The notes under the pieces are model-generated. The model saw only the letters and a list, made by a program, of their open reading frames with translations. It was not told the DNA's origin and searched no databases. The translations under genes were made by a program, and so were the position numbers. This document shows, one piece after another, positions 6,110 through 7,716 of a stretch of DNA of 7,716 bases. This DNA is from an uncultured Burkholderiales bacterium (GTDB lineage: Bacteria; Pseudomonadota; Gammaproteobacteria; Burkholderiales; Burkholderiaceae_C). Position 1 is the first letter of the stretch. Every line of letters begins with the position of its first letter. The stretch covers positions 1 to 7,716 of the forward strand of contig CAJBHE010000034.1 of assembly GCA_903952885.1 (NCBI GenBank), in the 5' to 3' direction.

Positions 6110-6418
6110 TTAGTGAAAGTCCGCTTCGCGATGGTGGCGTAGTGCCAAAACTGTCACTGTCGCGGCATCGTCAATTTCAAACAAAGCGACATAGCCTGTT
6201 GAGCCAAATGAGATGACAAGTTCTCTTAAGCGAGGCCCGTGTGCGCCATCAGCAGCCTTGCGGCAGGTGAAGGGGAATTGTTCTAGCAGCGTGAGGCTGT
6301 CTTCAATGGTCTGTCGGGCGCGCAAGGCCACATCAAGGTCAAATTGCAGCAAGAAATCGAACAGGCGAATGAGGTCTTCACGCGCTTCTTCGGTGAAGCG
6401 AACTTCAAAGCGGTTCAT
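6110..6418 (-). CDS. RelE/ParE-superfamily toxin of a type II toxin-antitoxin pair
   Basis: The 102-residue protein has the compact RelE/ParE fold pattern. A first strand FEVRFTEEAREDL (4-16) leads into two helices (17-46), then comes the FPFTCRKA turn (48-55). Strands RLRELVISF (63-71), GYVALFEID (75-83) and TVTVLALRHHREADF (88-101) end in the conserved Arg-His before the C-terminus. ParE members poison DNA gyrase and RelE members cleave mRNA on ribosomes; the sequence alone does not settle which applies, though the RHH partner favours ParE-like. Its ATG overlaps the antitoxin stop by four bases (ATGA), giving the usual antitoxin-first coupling. A strong terminator follows the stop. The frame is intact, so the toxin appears functional. 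Confidence 0.88.
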   Translation of the reverse strand: MNRFEVRFTEEAREDLIRLFDFLLQFDLDVALRARQTIEDSLTLLEQFPFTCRKAADGAHGPRLRELVISFGSTGYVALFEIDDAATVTVLALRHHREADFH

Positions 6419-6678
6419 TTGCGCTTGGCTGCGGCGATGCGTTGGTCGAGTTGTGTCAGCACGTCTTTGGCGCTGACGTATGTGTTGTCTTGGCGTGCAG
6501 TTTCCGCAGCGCGAAGGCCGCGGCTGATGAACTCGTCTTCAGCCGCGCGGTGCGAGATGAAGCTTTCCAGCGACGATTCCATGAGTTTGGACAAGGTCTC
6601 ATTCGGGCGCAGAGCTCGCTCGGCTGCTTCGCGCAGTTCGGGTTTGACGCGAATGGCTGGCAGTGTGGAAGTTTTCAT
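6415..6678 (-). CDS. Ribbon-helix-helix antitoxin
   Basis: The 87-residue antitoxin begins with a ribbon-helix-helix DNA-binding domain. Strand STLPAIRVKPEL (4-15) precedes helix REAAERAL (16-23) and a second helix TLSKLMESSLESFISHR (28-44). A C-terminal toxin-wrapping region follows, EFISRGLRAAETARQDNTYVSAKDVL (49-74), ending in a basic tail (AAAKRK). The EFI-x-RGL and YVSA-x-x-VL pattern is typical of antitoxins paired with RelE/ParE toxins. I chose the ATG at 6678 because AAGGGCGG lies just upstream and the protein then begins like its relatives. The ATG at 6708 would add ten residues (MQHMLIKGGF), has no Shine-Dalgarno and falls within the likely promoter. It probably represses its own operon. 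It is divergent from recG, 78 bases away. Confidence 0.88.
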   Translation of the reverse strand: MKTSTLPAIRVKPELREAAERALRPNETLSKLMESSLESFISHRAAEDEFISRGLRAAETARQDNTYVSAKDVLTQLDQRIAAAKRK

Positions 6679-6682
6679 AAAT

Positions 6683-6690
6683 CCGCCCTT
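6683..6690 (-). promoter_or_regulatory. Shine-Dalgarno deciding the antitoxin start
   Basis: AAGGGCGG on the minus strand ends four bases before the ATG at 6678, with its AAGG part eight bases away. It differs from the ideal AAGGAGG by one or two bases. It lies within the ten-codon extension of the alternative upstream start, arguing for the downstream ATG. Confidence 0.6.
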
Positions 6691-6702
6691 AATAAGCATG
6701 TG

Positions 6703-6714
6703 TTGCAATTGTAA
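6703..6714 (-). promoter_or_regulatory. Candidate antitoxin operator overlapping a -10 box
   Basis: TTGCAATTGTAA is a 12-bp palindrome with 10 of 12 positions symmetric, centred between 6708 and 6709. On the minus strand it contains TACAAT (6713-6708), five of six to the -10 consensus, which would start transcription about 20-25 bases before the antitoxin ATG. No good -35 is seen. RHH antitoxins commonly bind short palindromes over their own promoter, so autoregulation is a reasonable inference. Confidence 0.4.
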
Positions 6715-6756
6715 TGCTAGGGGTACTCAGCCAGTAGGCGGGCACAATCAGGCGCA

Positions 6757-7716
6757 ATGCCAGCCAAGCCCAAGCCACCCGTGAAGTCTGAAGCCAAAAC
6801 GGACAACAAACCCCTCTCCGCACCGCAAAAAGCGTTGCGCAAGCTTGGGCTGGACCGCGACATTGATTTGGCCTTGCACCTGCCCCTGCGCTACGAAGAC
6901 GAAACATGCATCGTGCCGCTGGCCGATACGCGCGAGGGCGATGTGGCGCAAATCGAAGCCACGGTGGTGTCGTGCGAAATCACCTACAAACCGCGTCGCC
7001 AATTGCTGGTGGTGGTGGACGATGGCACTGACACTTGCACTCTGCGCTTTTTCAGTTTTTACCCATCTCAACAAAAAGCACTGGCTGTGGGTAGCCGCCT
7101 GCGTTTGCGTGGCGAGGTGAAGGGCGGCTTCATGGGCCGCACCATGATGCATCCTAGTTTTCACATGGCGGGTGGCGAGCTGCCCAATGCACTCACGCCC
7201 GTGTACCCCACTTCGGCGGGTTTGCCGCAGGTGTATTTGCGCAAGGCCGTGCACAGCGGACTCGTGCATGCGGCACGGCATGGTGCGTTTGTAGAGACGA
7301 TTCCACCTGAATACATGCCGCGTTCGACCATGAGTGCTGGCGCGAAGGCGTGGGGCTTAGAGCAGGCATTGCATTTTTTGCACCACCCCACGCCTGATGT
7401 GTCGCTGGCGCAGTTGGAAGACCGCACGCACCCTGCGTGGCAGCGCCTAAAGGCAGAAGAGTTGCTGGCGCAACAGTTGTCGCAGCTGCAGTCCAAGCGT
7501 GCGCGTGACCAGCTGCGTGCGCCGGCTTTGGTGCTGACCAAAGGTGGTTTGCACGAACAGTTGTTGGGCGTGTTGCCGTTTGGTTTGACCGGCGCGCAGC
7601 GCCGCGTGGGCGAAGAAATTGCACAAGACCTGATGCACCAAGTGCCCATGCACCGTTTGCTACAAGGCGATGTGGGCTCGGGCAAAACCGTTGTGGCCGC
7701 TTTAGCCGCCGCCGTG
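6757..7716 (+). CDS. recG: ATP-dependent DNA helicase RecG (5' part)
   Basis: RecG is a monomeric SF2 translocase that regresses stalled replication forks and processes R-loops and Holliday junctions. The open frame runs 320 codons from the ATG at 6757 to the last base with no stop, so the gene is cut by the window (full length about 680-700 residues). After a Pro/Lys-rich start comes LRKLGLDRDIDLALHLPLRYED (27-48), the usual RecG opening. The OB-fold wedge domain spans about 60-140 (LLVVVDDG 83-90, LRFFSFYPSQ 96-105, LRLRGEVKGG 115-124). Next come LRKAVHSGL (161-169), ALHFLHHPTPD (204-214), HPAWQRLKAEELLAQQLSQL (225-244), the Q-type motif PFGLTGAQRRV (274-284) and Walker A GDVGSGKT (304-311, Lys310). 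It is transcribed divergently from the toxin-antitoxin operon. Its Shine-Dalgarno is weak (AGG at 6750-6752). Confidence 0.96.
   Translation, partial: MPAKPKPPVKSEAKTDNKPLSAPQKALRKLGLDRDIDLALHLPLRYEDETCIVPLADTREGDVAQIEATVVSCEITYKPRRQLLVVVDDGTDTCTLRFFSFYPSQQKALAVGSRLRLRGEVKGGFMGRTMMHPSFHMAGGELPNALTPVYPTSAGLPQVYLRKAVHSGLVHAARHGAFVETIPPEYMPRSTMSAGAKAWGLEQALHFLHHPTPDVSLAQLEDRTHPAWQRLKAEELLAQQLSQLQSKRARDQLRAPALVLTKGGLHEQLLGVLPFGLTGAQRRVGEEIAQDLMHQVPMHRLLQGDVGSGKTVVAALAAAV

Noticed and set aside
6679..6708. Upstream ATG at 6708 for the antitoxin
   Set aside because: No ribosome-binding site precedes it and it falls in the likely promoter, while the ATG at 6678 has AAGGGCGG just upstream.
6748..7685. 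Long minus-strand open frames opposite recG (for example 7161-7685)
   Set aside because: They are shadows of the recG reading frame: low-complexity Cys/Ser/Arg-rich translations without recognisable domains. recG itself is open through 320 codons and clearly homologous.

Overview
The window looks like a chromosomal segment of a betaproteobacterium, most probably in the Comamonadaceae (Limnohabitans/Rhodoferax-like). This rests on a PhaM-type polyhydroxybutyrate (PHB) granule protein directly upstream of a FIST-domain gene, on the divergent recG / queA-tgt neighbourhood, and on the moderately high-GC coding style. I place it by recalled protein similarity only. No tRNA, rRNA, CRISPR array, IS element or prophage is visible. 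Genes cover almost the whole window, and the longest gap between genes is about 80 bases.

Plus strand, 1-2305: the 3' end of a periplasmic copper-chaperone (PCuAC) gene, cut by the window edge. Next come phaM (PHB granule/nucleoid linker with a lysine-alanine tail) and, overlapping it by ATGA, a stand-alone FIST sensory-domain protein. The last two are probably translationally coupled, and the role of the FIST partner is the least understood part of this window.

Minus strand, 6028-2377: queA and tgt, 10 bases apart, encode two steps of queuosine tRNA modification. They are followed after 81 bases by dctA, a C4-dicarboxylate:cation symporter. dctA converges on the FIST gene and ends at a good Rho-independent terminator (2320-2351). 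A near-perfect inverted repeat sits between tgt and the dctA start and contains the only plausible dctA Shine-Dalgarno.

Minus strand, 6678-6110: a compact type II toxin-antitoxin pair (ribbon-helix-helix antitoxin, then RelE/ParE-type toxin, overlapping by ATGA). It has its own strong terminator (6061-6089) and a candidate operator, and lies between queA and the divergent recG. It reads as a later insertion into an otherwise conserved recG/queA junction.

Plus strand, 6757-7716: the 5' part of recG (first 320 codons, through Walker A), running off the window.

No clearly undescribed large system is present. The best leads are the PhaM-FIST gene pair, the dctA leader repeat, and the queA promoter problem created by the toxin-antitoxin cassette and its terminator.
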